A stretch of DNA of 64,000 nucleotides from Streptomyces sp. AA1529 (GTDB taxonomy: Bacteria > Actinomycetota > Actinomycetes > Streptomycetales > Streptomycetaceae). The stretch is taken from the NCBI RefSeq assembly GCF_000280905.1, contig NZ_ALAP01000078.1, positions 1 to 64,000 on the forward strand, in the 5' to 3' direction. The translations under genes were made by a program, and so were the position numbers. The notes beneath the pieces are model-generated. The model was not told the DNA's origin. It did not search any database and saw only the letters and a list, made by a program, of their open reading frames with translations. Shown one piece after another: positions 25,523 to 33,923 of the stretch. Every line of letters begins with the position of its first letter. Within the stretch, counting starts at the first letter, position 1.

Positions 25523-25956
25523 GCGTCGTCCTCCTGACCGGCGAGCTGGCCCTTGTCCTCGTCCCGGGGTGTGGCCTGGTGGCCGATTTCGGCCCCGGTG
25601 GCCCGCTGCAGGTTCTCCGCCTCCAGCCGCGTCTTGAGCGCTTCCGCCTTGGGGTCGAGCTTCACTGCGGCGAAGCGCGAGTACCACCAGGCGATCAGGA
25701 AGGTCGTCAGGAACTGGGCCAGTCCGAAGACGAAGGCGACGTTGACGTTGCCGACGACTTCGGTGCTCATGAAGCCGCCCGCGTAGTTGGAGAGCAGGAC
25801 GTAGAGCAGGTACCAGACGATGAACCCGACGGTGAGCGGGAAGACGAACGAGCGGTAGCCGCGCCGGAGTTCACCGAACTCGGCACTGTGCTGGACGTCC
25901 GTGTAGTCGCGGGGGCCCGGTGGGCCGGGGTGCGCGTGCTCTGGGGCGGTGTCCAC
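25519..25956 (-). CDS. DUF485 membrane protein (YjcH-like)
   Basis: The 145-residue protein has two membrane helices (about 42-62 and 78-100) with the DUF485 signature FVFPLTVGFIVWYLLYVLLS and FLTTFLIAWWYSRFA. Its polar C-terminus is predicted to be helical. The family always travels with SSS acetate symporters and probably aids their assembly or activity. GTG 25956 is chosen because AGGAG lies 5 nt upstream; longer versions lack a ribosome site. Confidence 0.85.
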   Translation of the reverse strand: MDTAPEHAHPGPPGPRDYTDVQHSAEFGELRRGYRSFVFPLTVGFIVWYLLYVLLSNYAGGFMSTEVVGNVNVAFVFGLAQFLTTFLIAWWYSRFAAVKLDPKAEALKTRLEAENLQRATGAEIGHQATPRDEDKGQLAGQEDDA

Positions 25957-26135
25957 GGTGACTCCTGACGGAACGTGAGGGGGACGGAGCGTTCGAGAGA
26001 GTGTGACCCACGTCTCAATGACGAGCAGTGGGCGCATCGTAGATCGTCCGTCGCGCCCGCAACAGGGGTCGGTAGTTGAAACAGATAAGACCGATCACGG
26101 TTGTGTACAGCCTTCGGACTTTCTCCATCAATCCA

Positions 26136-26165
26136 TTGCAGTTACCTGGCTCCCAGAGATAACTT
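26136..26165 (+). promoter_or_regulatory. Vegetative-type promoter of the subtilase gene
   Basis: TTGCAG (26136-26141), an 18-bp spacer and TAACTT (26160-26165) match a housekeeping sigma promoter well. Transcription would begin near 26172, inside the following inverted repeat. Confidence 0.5.
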
Positions 26166-26167
26166 CC

Positions 26168-26193
26168 GTCGTCTGTGGACAACTTCAGACGAC
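26168..26193 (+). repeat. 8-bp inverted repeat in the subtilase mRNA leader
   Basis: GTCGTCTG and CAGACGAC enclose a 10-nt loop. The stem ends 2 nt before the GGAG ribosome site of the subtilase gene, so it could be a 5' stability hairpin or a regulator site overlapping the transcription start. Confidence 0.5.
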
Positions 26194-26204
26194 ATGGAGA
26201 CCCC

Positions 26205-27755
26205 ATGCATGTGAGACCATCCAGGCGGCGGCGTGCTGTGGCGGTGCCGCTGGGACTGGTGTTGACCGCCACCCTCGGCCTGGCGGGCGCGGCCTCCGCG
26301 AACGCACAGACCACCGAGCGGGCCGCGGCCGAGGCCGCGACACCCAAGGCGAAGGCCGGCGAGAAGCTCAGCTACATCGTCAACACCGAAACCAGTGGCC
26401 GTACCGTCAAACGTGTCAAGAAGGAAATACGCGAGGCTGACGGCAAGGTCATAGCCACTTACCGGAAAATAGGCGTCATCGTCGCGCACTCCAGCAACCC
26501 GGAGTTCGGCGAGACACTGCGCAACGTCGACGGTGTCGACTCGGCGGGCGCCACCCGCACCGCTCCGCTCAAGGCGGCGAGCACCACCGAGGTGGGCAAG
26601 CCGCACTTCGTCAAGGAGCCCAAGGCCAAGTCGTCGCTGACCGCGGCGCGGGCCAAGGACCAGGAGCCGCTGGAGTCCCTGCAGTGGGACAAGCGGGCCA
26701 TCAAGGCCGACAAGGCCGCCAAGGTCAACGAGGGCAGCAGGAAGGTCACCGTCGGCGTCATCGACACCGGCGTGGACGACACCCACCCGGACCTGAAGGC
26801 CAACTTCTCCAAGAGGCAGTCCGCGAACTGCGTCGGCGGCAAGGCCGACACCTCGCCCGGCGCCTGGCGTCCGTACGACCCGAGCGAGGACTACCACGGC
26901 ACCCACGTGGCGGGCATCATCGCCGCGCCCCGCAACGGTGTCGGCATCGCGGGCACCGCGCCCAACGTGAAGGTCGCCTCCCTGAAGGTGAGCGAGCCCG
27001 ACACGGCGCTGTTCTACAGCGAGGCCGTGGTCTGCGCCATGGTGTTCGCGGCCGACCACGGCATCGAGGTCACCAACAACAGCTACTACGTCGACCCGTG
27101 GCTCTACAACTGCGACGACCAGGTCGACCAGAAGGCCATCATGGAGTCGGTGCAGCGCGCCGTCCGGTACGCGCAGCACAAGGGCGTCACCACGGTCACC
27201 TCGGCGGGCAACTCGTCCAACGACCTGGCCGCTGACGAGATCAAGGACGCCAGCAGCCCGGACGACGGCACCCCGGTCGAGCGGACCATCGACCCGGAGC
27301 ACTGCAAGGACGTGCCGGCGATGCTGGAGGGCACCACCTCCGTCTCGGCGACCGGCCCGGAGAACCTGAAGTCGTACTACTCCAACTACGGCCGGTACGA
27401 GATCGACGTGACGGCGCCCGGTGGTGACCGCGCGTTCCAGACTCCGGAGGAGCCCGCCAAGGACGGCGGTGTGCTGTCCACCATGCCGAACGGCGAGTAC
27501 GCCTACCTCCAGGGCACCTCGATGGCCGGTCCGCAGGTCGCGGGTGTGGCGGCGCTGATCAAGAGCACCCACCCCAAGTCCAGCGCCCAGGAGGTCTCCT
27601 GGCTGCTGAAGGCGCAGGCCCAGACCCTGCCCTGCCCGGAGAGCTACGACCCGGGCAACCGCGGCACCTACGCCGCCACCTGCACCGGTGTGCGGGGGAA
27701 CAACAGCTTCTACGGCCACGGGCTCGTGGACGCGCTGGCGGCCGTCACCAAGTGA
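26205..27755 (+). CDS. Secreted subtilisin-like serine peptidase (S8)
   Basis: The 516-residue precursor has a signal peptide (MHVRPSRRRRAVAVPLGLVL, cleaved near ASANA-Q) and an inhibitor-like propeptide (about 40-140). The catalytic domain has Asp in VGVIDTGVDDTHPDL, His in HGTHVAGIIAA, the oxyanion Asn in TSAGNSS, and the Ser in LQGTSMAGPQVAGVAAL. ATG 26205 is chosen for GGAG upstream and the signal peptide. It resembles, from memory, the developmentally regulated SCO1824 protease. A strong terminator follows. Confidence 0.93.
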   Translation: MHVRPSRRRRAVAVPLGLVLTATLGLAGAASANAQTTERAAAEAATPKAKAGEKLSYIVNTETSGRTVKRVKKEIREADGKVIATYRKIGVIVAHSSNPEFGETLRNVDGVDSAGATRTAPLKAASTTEVGKPHFVKEPKAKSSLTAARAKDQEPLESLQWDKRAIKADKAAKVNEGSRKVTVGVIDTGVDDTHPDLKANFSKRQSANCVGGKADTSPGAWRPYDPSEDYHGTHVAGIIAAPRNGVGIAGTAPNVKVASLKVSEPDTALFYSEAVVCAMVFAADHGIEVTNNSYYVDPWLYNCDDQVDQKAIMESVQRAVRYAQHKGVTTVTSAGNSSNDLAADEIKDASSPDDGTPVERTIDPEHCKDVPAMLEGTTSVSATGPENLKSYYSNYGRYEIDVTAPGGDRAFQTPEEPAKDGGVLSTMPNGEYAYLQGTSMAGPQVAGVAALIKSTHPKSSAQEVSWLLKAQAQTLPCPESYDPGNRGTYAATCTGVRGNNSFYGHGLVDALAAVTK

Positions 27756-27767
27756 CGCCGTGACGGA

Positions 27768-27850
27768 GTGCCGACCGCTCCGGCCGCATGGCGGCCCGGG
27801 CGGTCGGCACAGGGGGCCGGACCGCGTAGCCAGCGGTCCGGCCCCCTTTT
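27768..27850 (+). terminator. Double hairpin terminator after the subtilase gene
   Basis: A first stem uses GTGCCGACCGC and GCGGTCGGCAC (27768-27778, 27800-27810). A second perfect 14-bp stem, GGGGGCCGGACCGC and its complement (27812-27825, 27833-27846), is directly followed by TTTT. This is the clearest intrinsic terminator in the window. Confidence 0.88.
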
Positions 27851-27917
27851 CCGTCTTCTCCGTCTTCCCGTGCTCGCGTTCCTTCCGTCTTCCCGCGCTC
27901 CGCTGGCGCCGGTCCGG

Positions 27918-28802
27918 CTACCGGTCGGCGGCGAGTTCGGCCGCGGCGCGTTGCGGCTCGGCGGGCTGTTCGGCCGGCTGCCAGCCGGGGCCGCGGAAGA
28001 TCCGTCCGCCGCGCTCCCGCCAGCCGCGCGCCGCGCGCACGTCGCGGGCGATGGCCGCGTACTCGTGCGTGGCGACGCGCAGCGGGTTGTAGGAGTTGAC
28101 GTTCTTGGTCAGGCCGAAGACGCAGGGGTCGGTCTCCGGCACGAACGAGCCGAAGAGCCGGTCCCAGACGATCAGGATGCCGCCGAAGTTGCGGTCCAGG
28201 TAGCTGCCCTGGGACGCGTGGTGCACGCGGTGGTGCGAGGGCGTGTTGAAGACGAACTCGACGGGGCGCGGGAGCTTCCCGATCCGCTCGGTGTGGATCC
28301 AGAACTGGTACACGAGGTTGGTGGCGGAGCAGAACGCGAGGGCCGCCGGGTGGACGCCGCAGGCGATCATCGGCAGGTAGAACGGCCACACGGTCCAGGT
28401 CGTCCAGGGCTGGCGGAGCGCCGTGGTGAAGTTGAACTTCCTGCTGGAGTGGTGCACGACGTGGCAGGCCCACAGGATGCGGATCACGTGGTGGCCCCGG
28501 TGCGACCAGTAGTAGAAGAAGTCCTGCGCGAGCAGCATCAGGGGCAGGGTCCACCAGAGGATCGGCACGCGGAGCGGGGTGAGTTCGTAGACCGCCGCGT
28601 ACAGGGCGACGATCGGGATCTTCCACAGCGCGTCGAACACCAGGCTGCCGAGCCCCATGGTGATGCTCGTCGCGGCGTCCTTCGCGGCGTATCCGGCGGC
28701 GTCCTCGTCCGGATGGAGGCGGTAGCTCACCATTTCGATGACGGTGAGCAGGACGAACGCGGGGATGGACCAGAGGACCACATCGGGCAGGCTAGACGGC
28801 AT
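27918..28802 (-). CDS. Sterol desaturase/fatty acid hydroxylase family protein
   Basis: The 294-residue integral membrane protein has about four helices and the diiron His clusters HRGHH, HVVHHSS and HRVHHASQG. These identify the fatty acid hydroxylase superfamily, O2-dependent enzymes acting on lipid chains. The polar C-terminus (about 245-294) is variable. The actual lipid substrate in Streptomyces is unknown. ATG 28802 has TACCTT (28809-28814) 6 nt upstream, so a leaderless mRNA is likely. It converges on the subtilase gene. Confidence 0.88.
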   Translation of the reverse strand: MPSSLPDVVLWSIPAFVLLTVIEMVSYRLHPDEDAAGYAAKDAATSITMGLGSLVFDALWKIPIVALYAAVYELTPLRVPILWWTLPLMLLAQDFFYYWSHRGHHVIRILWACHVVHHSSRKFNFTTALRQPWTTWTVWPFYLPMIACGVHPAALAFCSATNLVYQFWIHTERIGKLPRPVEFVFNTPSHHRVHHASQGSYLDRNFGGILIVWDRLFGSFVPETDPCVFGLTKNVNSYNPLRVATHEYAAIARDVRAARGWRERGGRIFRGPGWQPAEQPAEPQRAAAELAADR

Positions 28803-29110
28803 GTCAGCAAGGTAAGGCCGCCGGAAGCCCCGCGCCAGAGGTTGTTACCGCTTGGTATGGAATCCCGGCCACGCCGCATCCGCCCCTTCCCTCCCGGAAC
28901 GGGTACCGCGCGGAGGGGTGCCGCCCGGGCCGCGGCCCGGCGTCCGTCCGCTCCGCCCGGCCGCGGCCGCGGAGGCACCGCGGACCGTCGTCGGCCGTGC
29001 CGTACGGGAGTTGAGCGCTTCGCCGGCGGAGCGGGACACCGCAAGCCCGGACGCGGGGGCGCGGACACGGCGTGCGGCGCTGTCAGTAGCGCCCCGTATT
29101 CTCTGTGACC
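28803..29110. other. 308-bp divergent promoter region
   Basis: The region lies between the hydroxylase and exonuclease genes. TACCTT (28809-28814) is the likely -10 for the hydroxylase. TATTCT (29097-29102), 8 nt before ATG 29111, is the likely -10 for the exonuclease. The middle is plain GC-rich sequence and I see no gene. Confidence 0.4.
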
Positions 29111-30160
29111 ATGCTCGAAGACCAGACGGCACGCACGGACGGGACCTCCCCGCGCATCCCCGCGCAGCCCGCCGCCGACTCCCAGCCGCCCTCCGACTGG
29201 CCCACCGGATATCCGGACGGCTACGCGGTGGTGGACGTGGAGACCACGGGCCTCGCGCGGGACGACCGGATAGTCTCCGCGGCCGTCTACCGCCTGGACG
29301 CACGCGGCGAGGTCGAGGACCGCTGGTACACGCCGGTCAATCCGCAGCGCGACCCCGGCCCCACCTGGATCCACGGGCTGACCGCCGAGGCGCTGGCCGA
29401 CGCGCCGCTCTTCGGGGAGATCGCCGAGGAGTTCGCCACCCGGCTGGCGGGCCGCGTACTGGTCGCGCACAACGCCATCTTCGACTGGTCGATGATCGCG
29501 CGGGAGTACGCGCGTGCCGAACGCGAGGCGCCGGTGCGCCAGCGGCTGTGCACCATCGCGCTGTCCAAGGAGCTGTCGCTGCCGCTGCCCAATCACAAAC
29601 TGGAGTCCCTGGCCGCGCACTACGGCGTGGTCCAGCAGCGGGCGCACCACGCGCTGGACGACGCGCGGGTGCTGGCCGAGGCGTTCCGCCCCAGCCTGCA
29701 TCTGGCGGCGCGGCAGCGGGTGCGGCTGCCGCTGCTGGCGTGCCAGCCGCTGACCGAGTGGTCGGACGCGGTGGTCCCGCGCCGCCCGGGCGGCGGGACG
29801 GGTGCCGGGTACCGCACCTCCGGCCGCGGGTACGGCACCTGGCGGCCCGCGCGCAAGCGCCCGGCCTGCCCGTACCCCAACCCGGGACGCTACGAACCGG
29901 AGGGGCGCCTGGTGCAGGGGATGCGGGTGGCCATCTCCGGGGACACCTCGGTGGACCGGGACCTGCTGGAGGACCGGGCCATCGAGGCGGGCCTCCACAT
30001 CGCCACCAGCGTCTCGCGGCTCACCAGTCTCCTGGTCACCAATGACCCGGACTCCCCCACCTCGAAGGTGGTGAAGGCCCGCAGCCACGGCACCCCCGTC
30101 GTCGACGAGGCCGCCTTCACCCAGCTCCTGCAGGACGTGGCCCCCGCACCGGAGGGGTGA
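29111..30160 (+). CDS. DEDDh 3'-5' exonuclease with C-terminal BRCT domain
   Basis: The 349-residue protein has a DnaQ-type exonuclease domain (about 35-205). Exo I is VVDVETTGLA, Exo II is VAHNAIFDWSMI, and Exo III is HHALDDARVLAE with the catalytic His. A basic linker follows, then a BRCT domain (about 275-345, with GMRVAISGDTSVDRDLLE). It resembles epsilon-like proofreading or repair nucleases rather than the replicative epsilon subunit. ATG 29111 has TATTCT 8 nt upstream; GTG 29105 would add two residues. Confidence 0.87.
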   Translation: MLEDQTARTDGTSPRIPAQPAADSQPPSDWPTGYPDGYAVVDVETTGLARDDRIVSAAVYRLDARGEVEDRWYTPVNPQRDPGPTWIHGLTAEALADAPLFGEIAEEFATRLAGRVLVAHNAIFDWSMIAREYARAEREAPVRQRLCTIALSKELSLPLPNHKLESLAAHYGVVQQRAHHALDDARVLAEAFRPSLHLAARQRVRLPLLACQPLTEWSDAVVPRRPGGGTGAGYRTSGRGYGTWRPARKRPACPYPNPGRYEPEGRLVQGMRVAISGDTSVDRDLLEDRAIEAGLHIATSVSRLTSLLVTNDPDSPTSKVVKARSHGTPVVDEAAFTQLLQDVAPAPEG

Positions 30161-30186
30161 ACCGCCGGGGGGTACCGTCGGTAGAC

Positions 30187-30987
30187 GTGTACCGCTTCCT
30201 GCTGTCCCGGCAATGGGTGATCCTCACCCTGCTCGGCCTCGTGCTGATCCCCGCGATGATCAAGCTGGGCTTCTGGCAGCTGCACCGGCACGAGAGCCGG
30301 GTCGCGCGCAACGAGGAGGTGGCCGCGAGCCTGTCGGCGCCCACCGTGCCGGTCACCGAACTGACCGGGAGGGGCCGCCGGCCCGCCGACCGCGACAAGT
30401 TCCGCACGGTCACCGCGCACGGTACCTACGACACCGCGCACGAGGTCGTCGTCCGGCACCGCACCGGCCCGGACCGCGACACCATCGGCTACTTCGTCGT
30501 CACCCCGCTCGTCCTCGACGACGGTTCGGCGGTCCTGGTCAACCGCGGCTGGATCCGCGCGGACCGCGATCTGACGGCCTTCCCCCAGGTGCCGGAGCCG
30601 CCGCGGGGCCGGGTCGGCGTCGTCGGCCGGATGATGCCGGACGAGACCACCGAAGCCAGCGGGATCAAGGACACCCAGGGGTTGCCCGACCGCCAGGTCA
30701 TGCTGATCAACAGCCGGAAGCAGGCCCCAGAGGTGGACCACCCGCTGCTGGGGGGCTTCATCCAGCTGACGAAAACCTCGCCCCGGCCCGGCGGACAGCA
30801 GCCGGAGGTGCTGCCCGAGCCCGACCACAGCGGGATCGGTCCGCACATGGCCTACGCCGTGCAGTGGTGGCTGTTCACCGCCGCGGTACCGGTCGGCTGG
30901 GTCGTCCTGGTGCGCCGCGAGGTCAAGGAGCGGCGCGCGGCGGCCGAAGCCCCGGAGCGACCGGAGCCGGTGGCCGAGCCCGTCTGA
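30187..30987 (+). CDS. SURF1-family cytochrome oxidase assembly protein
   Basis: The 266-residue membrane protein has the SURF1 layout. An N-terminal helix (WVILTLLGLVLIPAMIKLGFWQL) precedes the extracytoplasmic domain with VLVNRGWIRADRD, and a C-terminal helix (MAYAVQWWLFTAAVPVGWVV) follows. SURF1 assists haem insertion into the aa3 oxidase. GTG 30187 gives the family start MYRFLL. GTG 30157, which overlaps the exonuclease stop, would give an unusual extension. TACCGT lies 8 nt before 30187. Confidence 0.88.
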   Translation: MYRFLLSRQWVILTLLGLVLIPAMIKLGFWQLHRHESRVARNEEVAASLSAPTVPVTELTGRGRRPADRDKFRTVTAHGTYDTAHEVVVRHRTGPDRDTIGYFVVTPLVLDDGSAVLVNRGWIRADRDLTAFPQVPEPPRGRVGVVGRMMPDETTEASGIKDTQGLPDRQVMLINSRKQAPEVDHPLLGGFIQLTKTSPRPGGQQPEVLPEPDHSGIGPHMAYAVQWWLFTAAVPVGWVVLVRREVKERRAAAEAPERPEPVAEPV

Positions 30988-31007
30988 GACCGGCGGCAGC
31001 CCGGGCA

Positions 31008-31025
31008 CCGCACCTTCGGGTGCGG
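31008..31025 (+). terminator. UUCG-tetraloop hairpin after the SURF1 gene
   Basis: CCGCACC-TTCG-GGTGCGG is a 7-bp stem with a TTCG tetraloop, 20 nt after the stop and 27 nt before the SDR start codon. Confidence 0.5.
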
Positions 31026-31051
31026 CGGCGCGGTCAGGCAGACTGCTCCCC

Positions 31052-31831
31052 ATGGACCTTGGACTTTCGCAGCGCGTCTACGTCATCACCGGGGGCACCC
31101 GCGGGCTCGGGTTCGCCACCGCCGCACAACTGCTCGCCGAAGGGGCGCGCGTCGTCGTCACCGGCCGCTCGGAGAAGTCGGCCGAGGAGGCGGCGGCGCA
31201 GCTCGGGGTGGAGGCGTCGGGCGCCGAGGGCCGGGCGCTGGGCATCGGCGCCGACAACGCCGACCCCGAGACCCCGGCGAGGGTGATCGCCGCCGCCCGG
31301 GAGCGGTTCGGGCGGTTCGACGGCCTCCTCGTCAGCGTCGGCGGCCCCCAGGCGGGCGTACCCGCCGACCAGCTCACCGACGAGCAGTGGCGGACGGCCT
31401 TCGACGACGTCTTCCTCGGCGCCGTGCGGCTGGCCCGCACGGCGGCAGGTGAGCTGGGCGAGGGCGGAGTGGTCGGCTTCGTGCTGTCCGGGTCCGTGCG
31501 CGAGCCGATCCCCGGGCTGACCCTCTCCAACGGGCTGCGCCCGGGACTGGCGGGGTTCGCCAAGAGCCTCGCGAACGAGTTGGGCCCGCGCGGCATCCGG
31601 GTGCTGGGGCTGATGCCCGGCCGGATCGGCACCGAGCGGATGCAGTACCTGGACTCCCTCTCCGGGGACGGGGACGCCGCCCGCGAGCGCAACTGCTCGG
31701 GCATCCCGCTGCGCCGCTACGGCACACCGGAGGAGTTCGGCCGGACGGCCGCCTTCGTCCTCTCCCCCGCGGCCTCGTATCTGACCGGGGTGATGCTGCC
31801 GGTGGACGGCGGGGCGCTGCACGGGTTCTGA
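31052..31831 (+). CDS. SDR-family protein lacking the catalytic Tyr and Lys
   Basis: The 259-residue Rossmann protein has the cofactor motif TGGTRGLG and the C-terminal PVDGGAL of SDR enzymes. NNAG is replaced by SVGGP. Thirteen residues after the motif Ser in VLSGSVREP, where Tyr is expected, stands Ser, and four further on Arg replaces Lys (SNGLR in place of YxxxK). The normal SDR proton relay is therefore absent. Related proteins with this change are usually annotated as SDR oxidoreductases, but activity is uncertain. Confidence 0.8.
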   Translation: MDLGLSQRVYVITGGTRGLGFATAAQLLAEGARVVVTGRSEKSAEEAAAQLGVEASGAEGRALGIGADNADPETPARVIAAARERFGRFDGLLVSVGGPQAGVPADQLTDEQWRTAFDDVFLGAVRLARTAAGELGEGGVVGFVLSGSVREPIPGLTLSNGLRPGLAGFAKSLANELGPRGIRVLGLMPGRIGTERMQYLDSLSGDGDAARERNCSGIPLRRYGTPEEFGRTAAFVLSPAASYLTGVMLPVDGGALHGF

Positions 31832-31868
31832 GGGCCGGGTGCCGCCCGGAGCCGGGCCGCTCCGGCGA

Positions 31869-32465
31869 TCAGCTCACGCGTTCCGCACGGTGCCGGGCGG
31901 CCCGCATCCTGACCTCGGCCGGCAGCTCGCGCAGCCCGGCCGAGTTCACCGCGTGGGCCAGTGCCTCGCGGTGCAGCCGGTGCACCGCGGGGCCCGGCTT
32001 GGCGTGCGCGGTCAGCACCAGCCCGACGCGGGCCCGCGGGCGGCCGCGCTTCCCCGTCAGGACGACACGTGCCCGGTCGATGCCCGGCTGGGACTCGGCC
32101 TCCGCGGCGACGGCGTCCTCCAGGGCCCGCCCCCGGAGGACGGCGCCCTCGCCGTCCCCGCTGTCGATCTCGACTCCGTCCAGCCGCTGCCACCGCAACT
32201 GCGCCAGCAGCCACCACAGGAACAGCAGGAACAGCACGGCCAGGACGGCGAGCGCCACCGGCCACCACCAGCCCTCATCGGTCCACCGGGTGCGCTCGGT
32301 GTCGCTCAGGACCACGTCATCGGGCCGGCTCCAGGGCCAGTCCGCGGGCATGGTGACCCCCCATCGGCGGGGCAGGTCGAAACCCGCGAAGAGCACCGCC
32401 AGGCCGAGCGCGAGCAGCACCAGCCCGACCAGCGCGAGCAGCACCCGGTCAACAGTCCGCAGCAT
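31869..32465 (-). CDS. amaP: AmaP-like alkaline-shock membrane anchor protein
   Basis: The 198-residue protein has two N-terminal helices (about 7-28 and 68-90) separated by an extracytoplasmic loop. A cytoplasmic domain of about 105 residues follows, with VEIDSGDGEGAVLRGRALED and ARVVLTGKRGRPRARVGLVL, like AmaP of Firmicutes. AmaP tethers Asp23/Gls24 proteins to the membrane. It is the last gene of the asp23 cluster, 11 nt after the DUF6286 gene. GAGGCGAGGGAC precedes the ATG. Confidence 0.8.
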   Translation of the reverse strand: MLRTVDRVLLALVGLVLLALGLAVLFAGFDLPRRWGVTMPADWPWSRPDDVVLSDTERTRWTDEGWWWPVALAVLAVLFLLFLWWLLAQLRWQRLDGVEIDSGDGEGAVLRGRALEDAVAAEAESQPGIDRARVVLTGKRGRPRARVGLVLTAHAKPGPAVHRLHREALAHAVNSAGLRELPAEVRMRAARHRAERVS

Positions 32466-32476
32466 CGTCCCTCGCC

Positions 32477-33280
32477 TCACCGTCGTTTCGCCGGCCGCCG
32501 CACCCGGACGGCCAGTCCGGGTCGTCTGGCCAGGCCCAGCTCCGCGATGCCGGACCGCAGCGCGCCGTCCAGGTCGCCGCGCACCCGGTCCAGGTCGCGG
32601 AAGTGCGCCGTCGCCCGGGCCCGGACCCTGCGGCGGGAGACGGTGACCCGCACCGCCTGCACGCCCGAGACCTCCATGGCCCGGTCCCGCAGCACCAGCG
32701 CCGCCGCGGAGCGTTCGAGTCCGGCGCGCACCCGGGGGACGTCCGGCCGCATCGTCAGCAGCGACCGCTTGCCGGGGGTGAGTGCCAGTACCAGCAGCCA
32801 CAGTCCGAGTGCGGCGAGCACGGCGGCACCCGCCAGCATGAGGACGTCGTCGAGGCGGCGGGAGGCCAGTTCGTCGGTGAGCGTCCGGCGCCAGGCCATC
32901 CCCGCGCGTCCGGCCCGCACGGAGGCCGCGTCGTAGAGCAGGATCCCGGTGCCCGCGAACAGCAGCAGCGCGACGACGGCGGACGGCCCCCTGCGCACCG
33001 ACCAGAACCGGCCGGCCTTCCCTTCGCCCGAGCCGGCTTCGCCCGTCTCCTCGGGAGGAGCGGAACCGGAGCCGGACGGCCCCGACGCGTCGGGCGACGC
33101 CGGTCCGGGGGGCTCCGGACCCGAGGGGCCCTCCGGAGTGTCGGGGGTCTCGGGGGCCTCAGAAGCCCCGGGGGATCCGGGGGCCCCTGGAGCCTGCGGG
33201 GTCTTCCCGGACGTGGCGCCCGCTCCTCGCCGGCCGGAACCGGCCGGGTGCGGAGCGCCCGTGTCGCCTGCTGGGGTCAC
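32477..33280 (-). CDS. DUF6286 membrane protein of the Asp23 cluster
   Basis: The 267-residue protein has a long disordered N-terminus rich in Pro, Gly, Ser and Glu (about 1-95) and two membrane helices (about 103-120 and 150-172). A cytoplasmic alpha/beta domain follows (about 185-267), with MRPDVPRVRAGLERSAAALV and RVTVSRRRVRARATAHFRDL. It likely anchors or contacts the Asp23 proteins encoded around it, by analogy with AmaP. Its GTG start overlaps the preceding asp23 gene as GTGA. Confidence 0.75.
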   Translation of the reverse strand: MTPAGDTGAPHPAGSGRRGAGATSGKTPQAPGAPGSPGASEAPETPDTPEGPSGPEPPGPASPDASGPSGSGSAPPEETGEAGSGEGKAGRFWSVRRGPSAVVALLLFAGTGILLYDAASVRAGRAGMAWRRTLTDELASRRLDDVLMLAGAAVLAALGLWLLVLALTPGKRSLLTMRPDVPRVRAGLERSAAALVLRDRAMEVSGVQAVRVTVSRRRVRARATAHFRDLDRVRGDLDGALRSGIAELGLARRPGLAVRVRRPAKRR

Positions 33281-33657
33281 TGCACCCTCCCGGAGCGTTC
33301 GCCCCGCAGCTGCGCCGAGGTCAGCCGCTCGATGTCCAGTGCCACGTCCGGCACGTCCATGCCGACGAGCTCGCCCACCCGCGCGATGACGCGGCGGCGT
33401 ACGGCGCCGCACTGCGCGCCGAGATCCGAGGGGTAGCCGAGCTCCAGCCCGAGACGTACCCGCGCGGTCCGCTCCCGGACGGTGACCGCGGTACGGCGCA
33501 CCGACCGTCCCGCCGAGGGCCCGGCGGCGGACGGGCCGGCCCCGGCCCGGGTCTGGCGCAGCGCCTCGCGCGCGGCCTGTGCGGCCACTTTGGCGACCAC
33601 CCGGTCGGCGATCCTGGTCGCCCCCCGCTCACCGGCGGAGATCTGGGCATCCGTCAC
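33277..33657 (-). CDS. Asp23/Gls24 family envelope stress protein (second copy)
   Basis: The 126-residue protein shows the Asp23 pattern. A helix ATRIADRVVAKVAAQAAREA precedes the strand and helix region ARVRLGLELGYPSDLGAQCG and RVGELVGMDVPDVALDIERL. In Staphylococcus Asp23 is an abundant membrane-associated protein tied to cell-wall homeostasis. A Pro/Ala-rich insert occurs at about 35-50. GTG 33657 follows 4 nt after the small membrane protein gene; the DUF6286 gene overlaps its stop. Confidence 0.78.
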   Translation of the reverse strand: MTDAQISAGERGATRIADRVVAKVAAQAAREALRQTRAGAGPSAAGPSAGRSVRRTAVTVRERTARVRLGLELGYPSDLGAQCGAVRRRVIARVGELVGMDVPDVALDIERLTSAQLRGERSGRVQ

Positions 33658-33661
33658 GGAG

Positions 33662-33850
33662 TCACCTGCGGCGCTCGCCGTCCCGGCCCCGGAAGAAGTC
33701 CCCCGCCTCCAGGTCTCCGTCCGCGAACCGTCCCACCAGGAAGCCGACGGCCCCCAGCGCCGCGACCAGCACAAAGGCTCCGAATCCGCCGAAGTATCCG
33801 GCGAAGCCCAGCGCCAGTCCGGCGATCAGGCCGGCAAAGGCCATACTCAT
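33662..33850 (-). CDS. 62-residue double-helix membrane protein of the Asp23 cluster
   Basis: The product is almost entirely two glycine-rich membrane helices (MAFAGLIAGLALGFAGYFGG and AFVLVAALGAVGFLVGRF) with a charged tail ending GRDGERRR. This layout matches the small integral membrane proteins (DUF2273-like) that accompany Asp23 genes in Firmicutes. GGAG precedes the ATG by 6 nt. It sits between the two asp23 genes. Confidence 0.72.
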   Translation of the reverse strand: MSMAFAGLIAGLALGFAGYFGGFGAFVLVAALGAVGFLVGRFADGDLEAGDFFRGRDGERRR

Positions 33851-33923
33851 CCTGCGCTCCTTCGGTCGGCGCCGGGGCGGGGCACGCGGCGCTCGGGCCC
33901 GTGCCCCGGTGTGCCGCGGCGGC

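Noticed and set aside
23879..25537. 552-codon ORF on the + strand opposite the acetate symporter
   Set aside because: It is rich in Glu, Gly and Asp with no motif; the membrane transporter on the - strand explains the region fully.
26142..27719. 525-codon ORF on the - strand opposite the subtilase gene
   Set aside because: It has no signature, and the + strand has the complete catalytic triad and a signal peptide.
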